Shown here: piece by piece, positions 17,562-26,444 of the stretch
How the letters are laid out: each line of letters opens with the position of its first letter
How positions within the stretch are numbered: the first letter of the stretch is position 1
NCBI GenBank assembly: GCA_964551445.1
Contig: CAZKCG010000002.1
Span: 186,001 to 250,000, forward strand
Length of the DNA stretch: 64,000 bases
Source: DAOPXV01 sp964551445
Lineage (GTDB): Bacteria; Muiribacteriota; UBA9980
Reading direction: 5' to 3'
Program-made: the position numbers and the translations under genes
Notes under the pieces: generated by a model
What the model was told of the DNA's origin: nothing
The model's database searches: none
What the model saw: the letters and a program-made list of their open reading frames with translations, nothing else

Positions 17562-17684
17562 TTTTTGGGTGACGAACGCGTTTTAAAATACGGCCGGCGT
17601 TTTCTGGCATATTTTGCTATGACTGAAACACCCGGCCGATATTGGTGACGCGGCTTTTTGTGACGATAAAAGAGAGGAATAAAA

Positions 17685-18695
17685 ATGAGTTTTTTTGAGA
17701 GATTGCCAAAGATAGAATTACATATACACTTAGAAGGCGCCATACCTTATGAGGCGCTGTTCGAGCTGATCCAAAAGTATGGCGGAGCCCCGGAAATAAA
17801 GGGACCGCAGGATCTTGAAAATAAATTTATATTCAGGGATTTTTCGCATTTCATAGAGTTATGGTCGTGGAAAAACAAGTTTTTAAGAGAGTATGAGGAT
17901 TTCCGTTTTATAGCCGAAAGCGTCGCGCGTGATCTGAAACGCCAGAACATAAGATACGCGGAGATGTTCGTTTCGCCTTCAGCGTTTAAAAAGATCGGCC
18001 TGACGCCGGCGAATATAATTGAACAGGTATCGGCCGGATTTAAAGCCGTTGACGGGATCAAAATTTCTCTGATAGTCGATCTCGTTCGTAATTACGGTCC
18101 GGAAAATGAATTGGTAACGCTTCACGAGATCGAAGAAACTAAGAATTCGGGTGTAATAGGAATTGGTCTTGGCGGAAGTGAAAAGGAATTTCCTCCGGAA
18201 TTATTCGTTGAATTATTTGAAAGAGCCAGAAATATGGGATTTAAAACCACCGTTCACGCGGGAGAAGCGGCCGGGGCGCAAAGCGTTAAAAACGCCATAG
18301 AGAAGCTTTTGCCGGACCGTATCGGTCACGCGGCAAGAGCTTGCGAAGATGAAAATTTATTGAGACGGATATCGGAACTTAAAATACCGGTCGAATTATG
18401 CCCGATCTCTAATTTAAAAACACGCGTCATTGCGTTGCCGGAACTTTACCCGCTCGATAGATTCATAAAAAACTCGATAGCTTTTTCAATAAATACCGAT
18501 GATCCGAAAATGTTCGGCAACAGCCTCGCGGAAGAATATTCCCTTATCGAGAGTTTGGGATATACTAAAGCTGAGGCGGCGGAATTTGCGTTAGGCGCTA
18601 TTGATACCTCGTGGCTTTCGCCGGATGAAAAGCGAACGATGAAAAATGAATTTTCAAAAGAATATTCCGTGATAAAAAGTGAAATGAAAATTTAG
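17685..18695 (+). CDS. add: Adenosine deaminase, first paralogue
   Basis: This 336-residue enzyme would turn adenosine (or a close relative such as adenine or methylthioadenosine) to the hydroxyl form with release of ammonia in the cytoplasm. All zinc and catalytic residues of the amidohydrolase family are visible: H13 and H15 in ELHIHLEGA, H191 and E194 in VHAGE, GHAAR near 215, and D272-D273 in SINTDDPKMFG. The start ATG 17685 follows GAGAGG. A second, distinct paralogue lies at 54141; the two differ enough to suggest different substrates. It sits after the small cyclase but separated by 123 bases. Confidence 0.9.
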   Translation: MSFFERLPKIELHIHLEGAIPYEALFELIQKYGGAPEIKGPQDLENKFIFRDFSHFIELWSWKNKFLREYEDFRFIAESVARDLKRQNIRYAEMFVSPSAFKKIGLTPANIIEQVSAGFKAVDGIKISLIVDLVRNYGPENELVTLHEIEETKNSGVIGIGLGGSEKEFPPELFVELFERARNMGFKTTVHAGEAAGAQSVKNAIEKLLPDRIGHAARACEDENLLRRISELKIPVELCPISNLKTRVIALPELYPLDRFIKNSIAFSINTDDPKMFGNSLAEEYSLIESLGYTKAEAAEFALGAIDTSWLSPDEKRTMKNEFSKEYSVIKSEMKI

Positions 18696-18701
18696 AGATT
18701 G

Positions 18702-18730
18702 TTGTAAAATATTCATTTTTATTGTATAAT
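18702..18730 (+). promoter_or_regulatory. Promoter for the WG-repeat gene
   Basis: TTGTAA (18702-18707), 17 bases, TATAAT (18725-18730). Transcription would include intergenic element R3 in the leader of about 190 bases. Confidence 0.65.
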
Positions 18731-18807
18731 AAATTTCTGCTATAATAGCGGTAACAAGCGTTATTTAGCCTGGCGCGCGATTTTGAGCCACGGAATGATG
18801 CGGCTTT

Positions 18808-18885
18808 GAATCCAACCGCTGCGGGAAAGAGTTTCCCGGAAAATTCAAGGTTTTTATATCCGGCGGCAAAGCCCGAGCAGAAGAG
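18808..18885 (+). repeat. Dispersed intergenic element, copy R3
   Basis: ACCGCTG at 18815-18821 and GCCCGAGCAGAAG from 18871, 56 bases apart. Within this copy CGGGAAA pairs with TTTCCCG, and flanking TTGAAT with ATTCAA, giving a long two-part stem. Confidence 0.55.
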
Positions 18886-18924
18886 AATTAAACCGGATGG
18901 TAACGATAATTTATAGGAGGTATC

Positions 18925-19566
18925 ATGTTTAAAAATATTACATTATTTATCTTATTGGGGGTCTTCGTATTTATAACGCAGGGGAAATGTTTCGCGACGG
19001 ATGAAGCGTCGCTTGTGCCTGTATGCATTGACGGCGATTACGGATATTGCGCCGGTTCGGATCGAAACATCGTCATAAAACCACGATTCGCAAGCGCAGG
19101 ACGGTTTTGCGAAGGCCTGGCGGCCGTGGCGGTCCGCACGAACGAGGTCGAGATCAGATACGGGTACATAAATTCGAGCGCCAAATTTGTGATAGAGCCG
19201 AAATTCGATCTGGCGTGCGATTTCGACGGCGGCCTCGCCGTTGCGGTTATCGGGAAAAACGAAAAAGCAAAAACCGGATACATAGATAAGAACGGAAATT
19301 TCGTTATCCAGCCGCAGTTCGGCGTCGCCGGGAGTTTTCACGAAGGCCTGGCCGCGATAAATTTATTCAATCCATACGAGGTCGGGCTTGAGATACTTTC
19401 CGGCCGGAAGGGATTCAGCGGGAAATGGGGATTTATAGATAAAACCGGAAAGATCACGATAAAAGCGGCATTTGACTACGCCGAAGATTTCAAGGGCGGC
19501 CGGGCTAAGGTCACGCTCAACGGCAGTTCATATTATATTGACAGGCAGGGCAAAAAAATAGACTGA
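18925..19566 (+). CDS. Secreted WG-repeat protein
   Basis: ATG 18925 follows a strong AGGAGG. After a signal peptide (about 1-24) the 213-residue protein has about four WG-type repeats, for example YGYINSSAKFVIEPKFDLA, TGYIDKNGNFVIQPQFGVA and WGFIDKTGKITIKAAFDYA, spaced 45-50 residues, each followed by a F-x-E/G-G-L/R-A-x-V segment. WG repeats build a beta-propeller-like or solenoid surface and are found in outer-surface and periplasmic proteins of unknown role. One repeat has lost its Trp. The gene stands alone under the promoter at 18702. Confidence 0.85.
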   Translation: MFKNITLFILLGVFVFITQGKCFATDEASLVPVCIDGDYGYCAGSDRNIVIKPRFASAGRFCEGLAAVAVRTNEVEIRYGYINSSAKFVIEPKFDLACDFDGGLAVAVIGKNEKAKTGYIDKNGNFVIQPQFGVAGSFHEGLAAINLFNPYEVGLEILSGRKGFSGKWGFIDKTGKITIKAAFDYAEDFKGGRAKVTLNGSSYYIDRQGKKID

Positions 19567-19667
19567 TATCGCATCATGAAACAGAGCCTCTCAAAATCTC
19601 AAATTCAGAACTTGCCGTGCCGCCGGCGTTTTAGTTAATGTATGTTCAGGTATTGGCCGGAGAATAT

Positions 19668-20447
19668 ATGCAAACATGGTTCACCGAAGAAAAAATAGAT
19701 GAAAACACTATAGCGATAAGCGAATATGGACATTTCGAAGAAACTCATTCATATTTGCTTATCGGGAGCGAGCGTTCTTTGCTGATCGACTCCGGTTTGG
19801 GAGTTGCCGATATCAGGCCCGTGATCGAAAAATACACGGATAGTAAAAAACTGATGGTCGTCGCGACCCATGTGCACTGGGATCACATCGGCGGACATCG
19901 GTGTTTTGAGGATATATTCGTAAATAAGAATGAAACGGCATGGCTTGCGGATGAGTTCCCGCTTCCGCTGTCTTTCGTGAAGAAATATTTTGCCGGCGGT
20001 TGTTTTAAAAACGGAAAACCGGCCTGGTTTGATCTTGACGGTTATACCATCCATAAGATCAAAAATTTTACAGCGATATGCGACGGGCATATATTCGATC
20101 TCGGGGACCGGAAAATAATTTGCGTGGACACTCCCGGACATTCTCCTGGGCATATGTGCTTTTTCGATAGTAAGAACGGGTATTTATTTTCGGGCGATAA
20201 TATTTATCACGGCATCATTTATTTGAACTATCCATCCACCGATCCAGCGGAATATAAAAGGTCAATAGATAAATTGACCGGGTACAGATCTGGAATTACC
20301 AGAATATTGCCGGCTCATCATGAAATAAATATCAATAGCGATCTGTTGGACGAAGTGAAATTATTGGTGGACGGCCTGGAAAAAGAAGGTAAGTTAAAAC
20401 ATGGGACCGGAAAGGTTGAAGGCAAAAAAATCGCGCTACTGTTGTGA
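19668..20447 (+). CDS. Metallo-beta-lactamase-fold hydrolase
   Basis: I place the start at ATG 19668, six bases after GGAG, rather than further upstream. The 259-residue enzyme has the MBL metal motif THVHWDHIGGH (HxHxDH), a later His in DTPGHSPGHM and Asp in FSGDNIYHG, and a final His in PAHHEI, so a two-metal site is complete. It resembles the glyoxalase II/quinolone-response group more than beta-lactamases. No signal peptide, so it is cytoplasmic. Substrate unknown; thioesters such as S-lactoylglutathione analogues are a possibility. Confidence 0.85.
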   Translation: MQTWFTEEKIDENTIAISEYGHFEETHSYLLIGSERSLLIDSGLGVADIRPVIEKYTDSKKLMVVATHVHWDHIGGHRCFEDIFVNKNETAWLADEFPLPLSFVKKYFAGGCFKNGKPAWFDLDGYTIHKIKNFTAICDGHIFDLGDRKIICVDTPGHSPGHMCFFDSKNGYLFSGDNIYHGIIYLNYPSTDPAEYKRSIDKLTGYRSGITRILPAHHEININSDLLDEVKLLVDGLEKEGKLKHGTGKVEGKKIALLL

Positions 20448-20757
20448 AACGAATATGACTGTTTTTCTAATGTTCTTATCTGCCGCACATTATAATTTCA
20501 AATCCTACCTTAACCCGGCCGATGATCCGGCCCGCGAATCTGTGCTAACGCTTTTTTAAAATATATGTGACTAAAGAGAAAAACAGCACAAGCGTTGTCC
20601 CGCCCCTTGCGGAAGTGGCTGGCGGATACGCCGCCGGGGAGGGTAAGAGATAATATGCCGAGTTATCTTTACAGTCATAAAAAATAAATGAAAATTTTGA
20701 ATAGAATTTTCTCCCGGCGTGTTATATTAGTAGAGCGAAAAATAAAGCGGGTATTTA
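20448..20757. other. Gene-free stretch before the sigma-factor operon
   Basis: No reading frame with a ribosome site is seen. AACGCTT (about 20549) and AAGCGTT (about 20593) could pair, and a GGCGGATACGCC hairpin lies near 20629. The downstream end holds an extended -10 box TGTTATATT (20720-20728), which would start transcription just before the sigma-factor ATG at 20758. Confidence 0.4.
20720..20728 (+). promoter_or_regulatory. Extended -10 promoter of the ECF sigma operon
   Basis: TGT-TATATT with a TTGAAT 17-20 bases upstream (20697-20702, poor spacing). It places transcription start near 20735, so the frame start at 20688 cannot be used. Confidence 0.4.
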
Positions 20758-21263
20758 TGCGTGAAGAACATAAAAAATTGATCGAGGAGCTTTTCGAGAA
20801 ACATTCGAACCGGCTTTACGCTTATATGCTGGGCGTGCTTTCGGATCCTGAAGAAGCTCGTGACATCGTGGCTGAAACTTTTTTGCGCGCTTCACGCGAA
20901 CTCGAACTGATAGAACCCGGAGCGAATGCGAGATCATGGCTTTTCACCGTCGCGACGAATCTGGCCAGAAATCATTTGACCAGATTTGTCAGAAGGATTT
21001 TGCGGGTCTCATCTCAATTCTTCGACATGTTTTCTGACGGACGAGATAAAACATTTGAATCTGCATCTCAAAACTTTGAGTATAAAAAGCTCGCGGGATT
21101 AATTGAAAAATTCGATCGACGGGAGCGCGAGCTTATATATCTTCGATTTTACGAGGACATGACATATAATGAGATAGCGTTGATAACTAAAATGCCTGAA
21201 GGAACCGTATCCACACTAATTCGCCGCGCGCTTGGGAGGCTTGAAAATGAATTACAGCGATAA
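20758..21263 (+). CDS. ECF-type sigma factor
   Basis: The 168-residue product is a two-domain extracytoplasmic-function sigma factor. Region 2 is at about 20-75 (LYAYMLGVLSDPEEARDIV, then AETFLRAS and WLFTVATNLARNH), and region 4 at about 115-165 (LIYLRFYEDMTYNEIALITK, then GTVSTLIRRALGRLE), the helix-turn-helix that reads the -35 box. It drops regions 1 and 3. The last 17 bases overlap the start of the membrane partner gene, so the pair is translationally coupled. The signal it answers is unknown. Confidence 0.92.
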
Positions 21264-21762
21264 AGAAAAAAATAACGGAGAACAGGAAGGCCGTTATTCG
21301 GAAATAGAACTTGCGGCTAAAAAATATTTTGCCGGCGCCGATGTCTCGCGGATCGAATTACCGGATGGACGGCATATACTTGATAAAGTTCTCAGAACAT
21401 CGGATGAGCCCGATATTAATGAGTGCATAGGCCTTTTATATATGGCGGCCTGCGCGATATCGATCATCGTTCTTTATGTTTTGTTCGTGTACGGCGGCGC
21501 GTCGATGGGTGAAAATGACGATAAATTATCGCGGTTTTCAATTCCAGGAGGCCGGATCGTCGAAATACCTTCGACAATGAATGGGATATCCGAACCTGCG
21601 GCCGTTTCAATGCCGATGATGCAGGTTCAAAGTTCGCCCGGCCGAATACTCGCGATGCTGATCCCGCCCTGCGCGGCTTTGAGCGGTATCGTATTAGCGG
21701 TCTTTTTAATTTTATATCTTTTGATAATTTCTAAATTCGAACGAAAACATGTATGCTTTTAA
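21247..21762 (+). CDS. Membrane protein, likely anti-sigma partner
   Basis: ATG 21247, eight bases after GGGAGG inside the sigma gene, gives 171 residues. A cytoplasmic N-terminal part of about 65 residues precedes a first membrane helix (LLYMAACAISIIVLYVLFVY), a Met/Pro/Ser-rich loop of about 50 residues, and a second helix near the end. The layout (short cytoplasmic part, membrane, periplasmic loop) and the overlap with the sigma gene point to an anti-sigma factor. The HxxxCxxC zinc motif of the common anti-sigma family is absent, so the contact must differ. Confidence 0.6.
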   Translation: MNYSDKEKNNGEQEGRYSEIELAAKKYFAGADVSRIELPDGRHILDKVLRTSDEPDINECIGLLYMAACAISIIVLYVLFVYGGASMGENDDKLSRFSIPGGRIVEIPSTMNGISEPAAVSMPMMQVQSSPGRILAMLIPPCAALSGIVLAVFLILYLLIISKFERKHVCF

Positions 21763-21801
21763 GTGTCGTAACATCAGCTCTGAATGAAGGAGGGGGAAAT
21801 C

Positions 21802-23202
21802 ATGCAGGAAGAAAAAACGGCATTGCCGGTTAAGAATAACGCAAAAAGATATTTCATCACGCTCTTTAAATTATTTACCGTTTTTTTATTGTTGTTTACG
21901 ATATTTCTCGCGGTAATGATATATCAGGTAAAAGCCGTTATCGAATATAGAGCGTCCTCATCGGTTGCGGCATCCGATAAATTCAAATACGAATTGCCGG
22001 ATCACCCTTTGAAAAACGACGCGTTGAATTTTTTAAAATGTCCTCATTACCTGCCTGATAATTATGATATCAAAAGATCGATCGCCAAAAATATCGATAA
22101 AACTATTGAAGGAAAATTTGAAATTCCGCCGAAGATAAAAGCTGATTTTATAGAAAAAAATATGAAACTCAGGGATTTTATGTTTGAAATGGCGGCGAAA
22201 GAGCCGGCCGCGGAAGAAGCGATACTTCCGGATATTCCCGAAACGCTTGAAGTGCGATACAATTCGAAGTACTATTATTTTATTCCGGTTAATTCATCCA
22301 AGATCGCGCAGGTTTTGACGCGGCTGGCGCTTAATGAAAAAGATTATATCCCGGCCATGAAATTCGATCTGGCGCTTTTGCGGCTGGCGAGAGCGGTGGC
22401 GGTCGGCGCCTATAATACGACCACGCTAATAAACGTGATGATACAGGAAACTATTATCGCCTGCGCGAACGATACTCCGGGAGAAACATATATTTCGCAT
22501 AACGAATTATTCGCCGATACCGCGGCGGTCGCATTCATGCGCAAAGCGATCGCGATAAGAGCCGCTTCGACAAAACTTTTCTTTGATTTCGGCGCCGCTT
22601 TTATTTTCGACGCGCAGTGGCTAAGATCCGACGTGAAAAGAGTCAGAGACGCATTTCCATGGACGATGGCGTTTCTCGATCTTTATTACGGAAAATCCGA
22701 AACCGCGAGAATAGCTTATTATAAAGAAATAAAAGCCGTTTCAGCGGGAACGCTTTGCGATCAATTGGCCTTTGTCAAAAAGTTCGAACATCTGTGTTTT
22801 AAAAGTTCGGGCGAAGAAAGTAAAGAGAGCGGTTCTGAAGAAAAAGCGGAAGATTATATCAAATATCTGTGGACCAATCCATTTTCAAGGGAGATCCCGG
22901 ATTTTAAAAACGCATTCATCATTAACGCCCGGGCCAAAGCGCGCTACCGTCTCGTAACGCTTGGAGCAATGGCAAGGCTTTTTTATTTCGACAACGGCAG
23001 ATGGCCCGATCTTTCAAAAGATGCCGAATTCGTAAAAAGCTCGGATCTGGCCGTTATAGATCCCGTCGACGGCAAACCCATGCGCTCCGTCATGGAAAAA
23101 GACGATTCAATGGTGTTTTACAGCATAGGCGCCGATCTTATCGACGACGGCGGAAACAAAATAAACGATATTACGATAAGCGTAAAAAAACCAGTCAAGT
23201 AA
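21802..23202 (+). CDS. Membrane-anchored protein with pseudopilin-like end
   Basis: ATG 21802 follows GGAGGGGG; the in-frame ATG at 21784 lies upstream of that site. The 466-residue product has one membrane helix (about 15-45) and a long helical exported region. The last 90 residues read MARLFYFDNGRWPDL, DPVDGKPM and MVFYSIGADLIDDGG, the pattern found at the C-terminus of type II pseudopilin-like proteins (G.xP, DPF.G.P, YS.G.D..DDGG). A related ending is seen in the gene at 61412. It is the third gene of the sigma-factor operon and may be its main structural target or sensor. Function unknown. Confidence 0.55.
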   Translation: MQEEKTALPVKNNAKRYFITLFKLFTVFLLLFTIFLAVMIYQVKAVIEYRASSSVAASDKFKYELPDHPLKNDALNFLKCPHYLPDNYDIKRSIAKNIDKTIEGKFEIPPKIKADFIEKNMKLRDFMFEMAAKEPAAEEAILPDIPETLEVRYNSKYYYFIPVNSSKIAQVLTRLALNEKDYIPAMKFDLALLRLARAVAVGAYNTTTLINVMIQETIIACANDTPGETYISHNELFADTAAVAFMRKAIAIRAASTKLFFDFGAAFIFDAQWLRSDVKRVRDAFPWTMAFLDLYYGKSETARIAYYKEIKAVSAGTLCDQLAFVKKFEHLCFKSSGEESKESGSEEKAEDYIKYLWTNPFSREIPDFKNAFIINARAKARYRLVTLGAMARLFYFDNGRWPDLSKDAEFVKSSDLAVIDPVDGKPMRSVMEKDDSMVFYSIGADLIDDGGNKINDITISVKKPVK

Positions 23203-23229
23203 TAACTTGAGCGCTTACCCGTAAAAAAA

Positions 23230-23258
23230 TTGACATGAATAGTATTTTCCTGTATAAT
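23230..23258 (+). promoter_or_regulatory. Consensus sigma-70 promoter
   Basis: TTGACA (23230-23235), 17 bases, TATAAT (23253-23258): a perfect consensus. The next gene starts at 23487, leaving 215 bases of leader in which I see no gene and no clear known RNA. It is the strongest promoter in the window by sequence. Confidence 0.75.
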
Positions 23259-23486
23259 TGAAACGCTCGGTGAACAATTATATATTTGCAAGTCGGGCTG
23301 CGGCATAAAAACCATTCCTGCGCGAACGGTATTTGAAAGAATATATGTTTTGCGAACCGGATGCCGATTGAAATCGTTGAAAAAAATTGACGGCGCCAGG
23401 TTCGATACACAAATATTTCGGGTTTTGGGACAGTTTGTATTTATTTATAACATGAATATTAAAAAAATCTAAAATTAAGAATTAAA

Positions 23487-24227
23487 ATGTATACTGAATT
23501 AATTCCAAATAGCTGGGCGGCTCAATATATTGACGCTTACTGGATTCAATCTAATTCTTGTGAAAATGATCTGAATATTACGGTATTACCGGATGGTTGT
23601 ACCGATATAATATTTTCATTTGATAACAATAAATGCAAACAATTAGTTGTCGGATGCATGACCAAACCCGACGTGGCATATATTAAACCATCTGATCTGT
23701 TGTTTGGAATTCGTTTTAAACCGGGTTGCGCTAAAGCTTTTCTGAATATTTCAATAAAAGAGATAGCGGATAAAACAATTTCTCTGACGGATGTAAGCGA
23801 TTTAACGATTAACGCTCTTACCCCCGATTTAATATCTTGTAAAAAACATCTTATTCATGACATAGTAGAAGAAAAATTAAAGAAACTATTCTCAGAAAAA
23901 AAATTCGATAAAATAATTTATTCGGCGGCAGATCATATAAAACAAACTCATGGAACCATCTCAATTGATGATGTCTCGGATACAATCGGCATTTCAAGGC
24001 GTCATTTTGAACGCAAATTTCTTGATTTCGTTGGAATGCCGCCAAAACTATTTTCAAGAATTATGCGTTTTCTTTATGCCAATAAAATACTAAATGCCCA
24101 AAACACAGTTTCTTGCGCTTCGATCTCAATGGATTCAGGTTACTACGACCAGGCTCATTTTTGTAAAGATCACAAAGAATTTTCCGGTCTTGCTCCATTA
24201 ACCCAAAAGCGCGGTATAAATAAATAA
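23487..24227 (+). CDS. AraC-family transcription regulator
   Basis: The 246-residue product starts at ATG 23487 with a weak ribosome site. Residues 1-130 resemble the DUF6597 sensor domain (LPDGCTDIIF, then FGIRFKPGCAKAFL). The C-terminal 100 residues hold the double helix-turn-helix of AraC proteins, with TISIDDVSDTIGISRRHFER and ASISMDSGYYDQAHFCKDHK as the two recognition units. It is lower in GC than its surroundings. Two VOC proteins and an S66 peptidase follow on the same strand, and VOC genes are frequent AraC partners, so they may be its targets. Confidence 0.88.
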   Translation: MYTELIPNSWAAQYIDAYWIQSNSCENDLNITVLPDGCTDIIFSFDNNKCKQLVVGCMTKPDVAYIKPSDLLFGIRFKPGCAKAFLNISIKEIADKTISLTDVSDLTINALTPDLISCKKHLIHDIVEEKLKKLFSEKKFDKIIYSAADHIKQTHGTISIDDVSDTIGISRRHFERKFLDFVGMPPKLFSRIMRFLYANKILNAQNTVSCASISMDSGYYDQAHFCKDHKEFSGLAPLTQKRGINK

Positions 24228-24389
24228 TCCGGCTCTAAGACGCCCAAAAGTAAGATATACAAAAATTATAAGATAAAGCCCTTTCTATAAGCTTCTAAAT
24301 CGTTTCAAAAAAACTTGTCGCATTTTTACAATACTATCTCAAATTTTTAAGTTATAATCGCAAAAAAATTAAAAATTGGAGTGTTTACA

Positions 24390-24839
24390 ATGAACTTAAG
24401 CGGTATCAGATTGCTGGTTGATGATTTTGACACCTGTTTTAACTTTTATTCTGAAAAACTTGGATTAAAAGCGACATGGGGAGAGCCGGGCGAAGTTTAT
24501 GCCAGTTTCGAAACAGGTGTATCGTCATGCATATCATTATTTAAGTCGGATCTAATGGCTGAAGAAGTAGGCAATTTCGAAAAAAAACTTCCTCGCGATT
24601 GCAGAGAAAAGGTTGTTATCGTTATAAAAGTCGATGATGTTGATCGGTCGTATGAAAAATTGCAAAAAAATGGCATACGATTCATTAATGAACCGAAGGA
24701 TATGAAAAATTGGGGCATGCGGGTAGCTCATTTTAGAGATCCCGAAAATAATTTAATTGAAATATGGATGAATTTACCGGAAGAAAAATGGGAAAACGAA
24801 TTGAAGAAAGAGGCCCAAAAATATAATAAAAAAAATTAA
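24390..24839 (+). CDS. VOC-family protein, first of a pair
   Basis: ATG 24390 stands nine bases after GGAG; a GTG at 24381 has no ribosome site. The 149-residue product has the VOC fold: IRLLVDDFDTCFNFYSEKLG at the start and FRDPENNLIEIWM at the end, with E in the last strand as possible metal ligand. The first strand has no obvious His. A TATAAT box lies at 24353-24358. It is followed after 11 bases by a second VOC gene, so the two are one operon and may form a mixed dimer. Confidence 0.8.
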   Translation: MNLSGIRLLVDDFDTCFNFYSEKLGLKATWGEPGEVYASFETGVSSCISLFKSDLMAEEVGNFEKKLPRDCREKVVIVIKVDDVDRSYEKLQKNGIRFINEPKDMKNWGMRVAHFRDPENNLIEIWMNLPEEKWENELKKEAQKYNKKN

Positions 24840-24850
24840 GGAGAAGCGTT

Positions 24851-25228
24851 ATGAAATTGAATTATGTAATTATTTATGTTGATGACGTTATAAATGCCAC
24901 TGAATTCTATAAAAAAGCGATCAGCTTAAAAATAAAATTTATTCATGAATCTAATATGTATGCTGAAATGGATACCGGTGAAACGGTTTTAGCATTCGCT
25001 AATAATGAAATGCTTAAAATGAACACGGGAATTGAAGCCCAAAAAGGCGCTAAAAAATGCTTTGAAATTGCTTTTTCGACAAATGACGTTTCGAAATCTT
25101 TTGAACAGGCGATTTCAAATGGAGCCAGTGAAATAAAAAAACCGGATAAAAAACCGTGGGGCCAAACAGTTGCTTATGTGCAGGATCCGTTTGGAACTAT
25201 TATTGAAATTTGTACTCCAATGGTTTAG
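24851..25228 (+). CDS. VOC-family protein, second of a pair
   Basis: AAGGAG eight bases before ATG 24851. The 125-residue product begins YVIIYVDDVINATEFYKKAI and ends VQDPFGTIIEICT, the two conserved ends of the VOC fold, again with a possible Glu ligand near the end. The early YAEMDTGETVLAFA segment is typical of glyoxalase/dioxygenase-type members. It shares only the fold with its upstream partner, so they are not a recent duplicate. Substrate unknown; AraC regulator 620 bases upstream. Confidence 0.82.
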   Translation: MKLNYVIIYVDDVINATEFYKKAISLKIKFIHESNMYAEMDTGETVLAFANNEMLKMNTGIEAQKGAKKCFEIAFSTNDVSKSFEQAISNGASEIKKPDKKPWGQTVAYVQDPFGTIIEICTPMV

Positions 25229-25263
25229 GATTTGATACGATAACCACAAGGAGTGTTAATATT

Positions 25264-26253
25264 ATGAAAATTCCATTGAAGTTAAAAAAAGGCGATGAAA
25301 TAAGGGTTGTTTCGCCTTCGAGAAGCATGGCTCTCATATCAAAAGAAACCAGAGATATCGCATGCGACAGATTCAAAAAAATAGGCCTGAAGGTATCGTT
25401 TTCAAAAAACGCCGGGGAAACCGATGAATTTCTTTCTTCGTCAATAAGATCAAGAATTGATGATCTGCACGACGCATTTTCGGATAGAGCGGTTAAAGCT
25501 ATATTTACAACGATAGGCGGATTTAATTCGAACCAGTTGTTGAAATATTTAGACTATGACCTTATTGCTGAAAATCCCAAAATATTATGCGGATATTCCG
25601 ATATTACAGCATTGAACAACGCCATTTATAAAAAAACCGGATTAGTGACATATTCCGGCCCGCATTTTTCAACGCTTGGAATGTTAAAAGGCTCTGATTA
25701 TACGCTGGAATATTTTAAAAAGTGCCTGATCGATGAAAGTAAATTTGAGGTCACGCCTTCCGAAACCTGGAGCGACGAAGCATGGTATATGGATCAGCAA
25801 AAAAGGGATTTCATCAAGAATATCGGGTTTGCGGCCGTTAACGAAGGTGAGGCGGAAGGGGTCATTATCGGCGGAAATCTTTGCACATTTAATCTGCTGC
25901 AGGGAACCGAATTTATGCCCTCGCTTAAAGACAAGATATTGTTTTTGGAAGAAGATGAGATGGTCAAGGAATTTTCAGCGGTTGAATTTGACAGAAACCT
26001 GCAGTCAGTTTTACATTTGCCGTATTCCGAAACGATCAGAGGACTCGTGATCGGACGGTTCCAGAAAGCTTCAAAAATGACGCCTGAAAAGATAATTAAA
26101 ATTATCAGCACGAAAGAAGAATTGAAGGGCGTTCCGGTTATAGCGAACGTTGACTTCGGGCATACCACGCCCATGATAACATTTCCGGTCGGCGGAAAAG
26201 CCAGGCTTGGCGTGCGCGGGAAAAAAATAAAATTAGAGATCCTTAAACATTGA
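25264..26253 (+). CDS. S66 family LD-carboxypeptidase/MccF-like peptidase
   Basis: ATG 25264 with GGAG upstream gives 329 residues, normal for the family. The catalytic set of S66 serine peptidases is complete: S112 in CGYSDITAL, the acidic pair in FLEEDE (E229/E230), and H300 in FGHTTP. Cytoplasmic LD-carboxypeptidases trim murein tetrapeptides, and MccF types cleave microcin C-like aminoacyl-nucleotides; the length and the MILKG-like loop fit the MccF branch slightly better. No signal peptide. It follows the VOC pair after 35 bases and may be co-transcribed. Confidence 0.88.
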   Translation: MKIPLKLKKGDEIRVVSPSRSMALISKETRDIACDRFKKIGLKVSFSKNAGETDEFLSSSIRSRIDDLHDAFSDRAVKAIFTTIGGFNSNQLLKYLDYDLIAENPKILCGYSDITALNNAIYKKTGLVTYSGPHFSTLGMLKGSDYTLEYFKKCLIDESKFEVTPSETWSDEAWYMDQQKRDFIKNIGFAAVNEGEAEGVIIGGNLCTFNLLQGTEFMPSLKDKILFLEEDEMVKEFSAVEFDRNLQSVLHLPYSETIRGLVIGRFQKASKMTPEKIIKIISTKEELKGVPVIANVDFGHTTPMITFPVGGKARLGVRGKKIKLEILKH

Positions 26254-26322
26254 AACGCCTTAAAAAAGAGTTCTTAAAGTTCAAATAAGCCGGCGGCTTA
26301 ATTCGCCGCATGAAATAAAGAT

Positions 26323-26405
26323 CAGGCCAACCGCTGCTGAAAAGCGTTTTGGCCAGAATTGAAAAGGCGCGAGAGGTTAAAAAGAGTTGAAACAAAGGCG
26401 AAAAA
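26323..26405 (+). repeat. Dispersed intergenic element, copy R4
   Basis: ACCGCTG at 26330-26336 and GTTGAAACAAAGGCG at 26386-26400, 56 bases apart. In this copy GGCCAACCGCT pairs with AGCGTTTTGGCC as a long hairpin with one mismatch area. It begins about 75 bases after the peptidase stop and ends 40 bases before the racemase start. Confidence 0.65.
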
Positions 26406-26444
26406 CCTCATCAGGGAAGTTGAAAAAATCAAGGAGTGTGTAAA

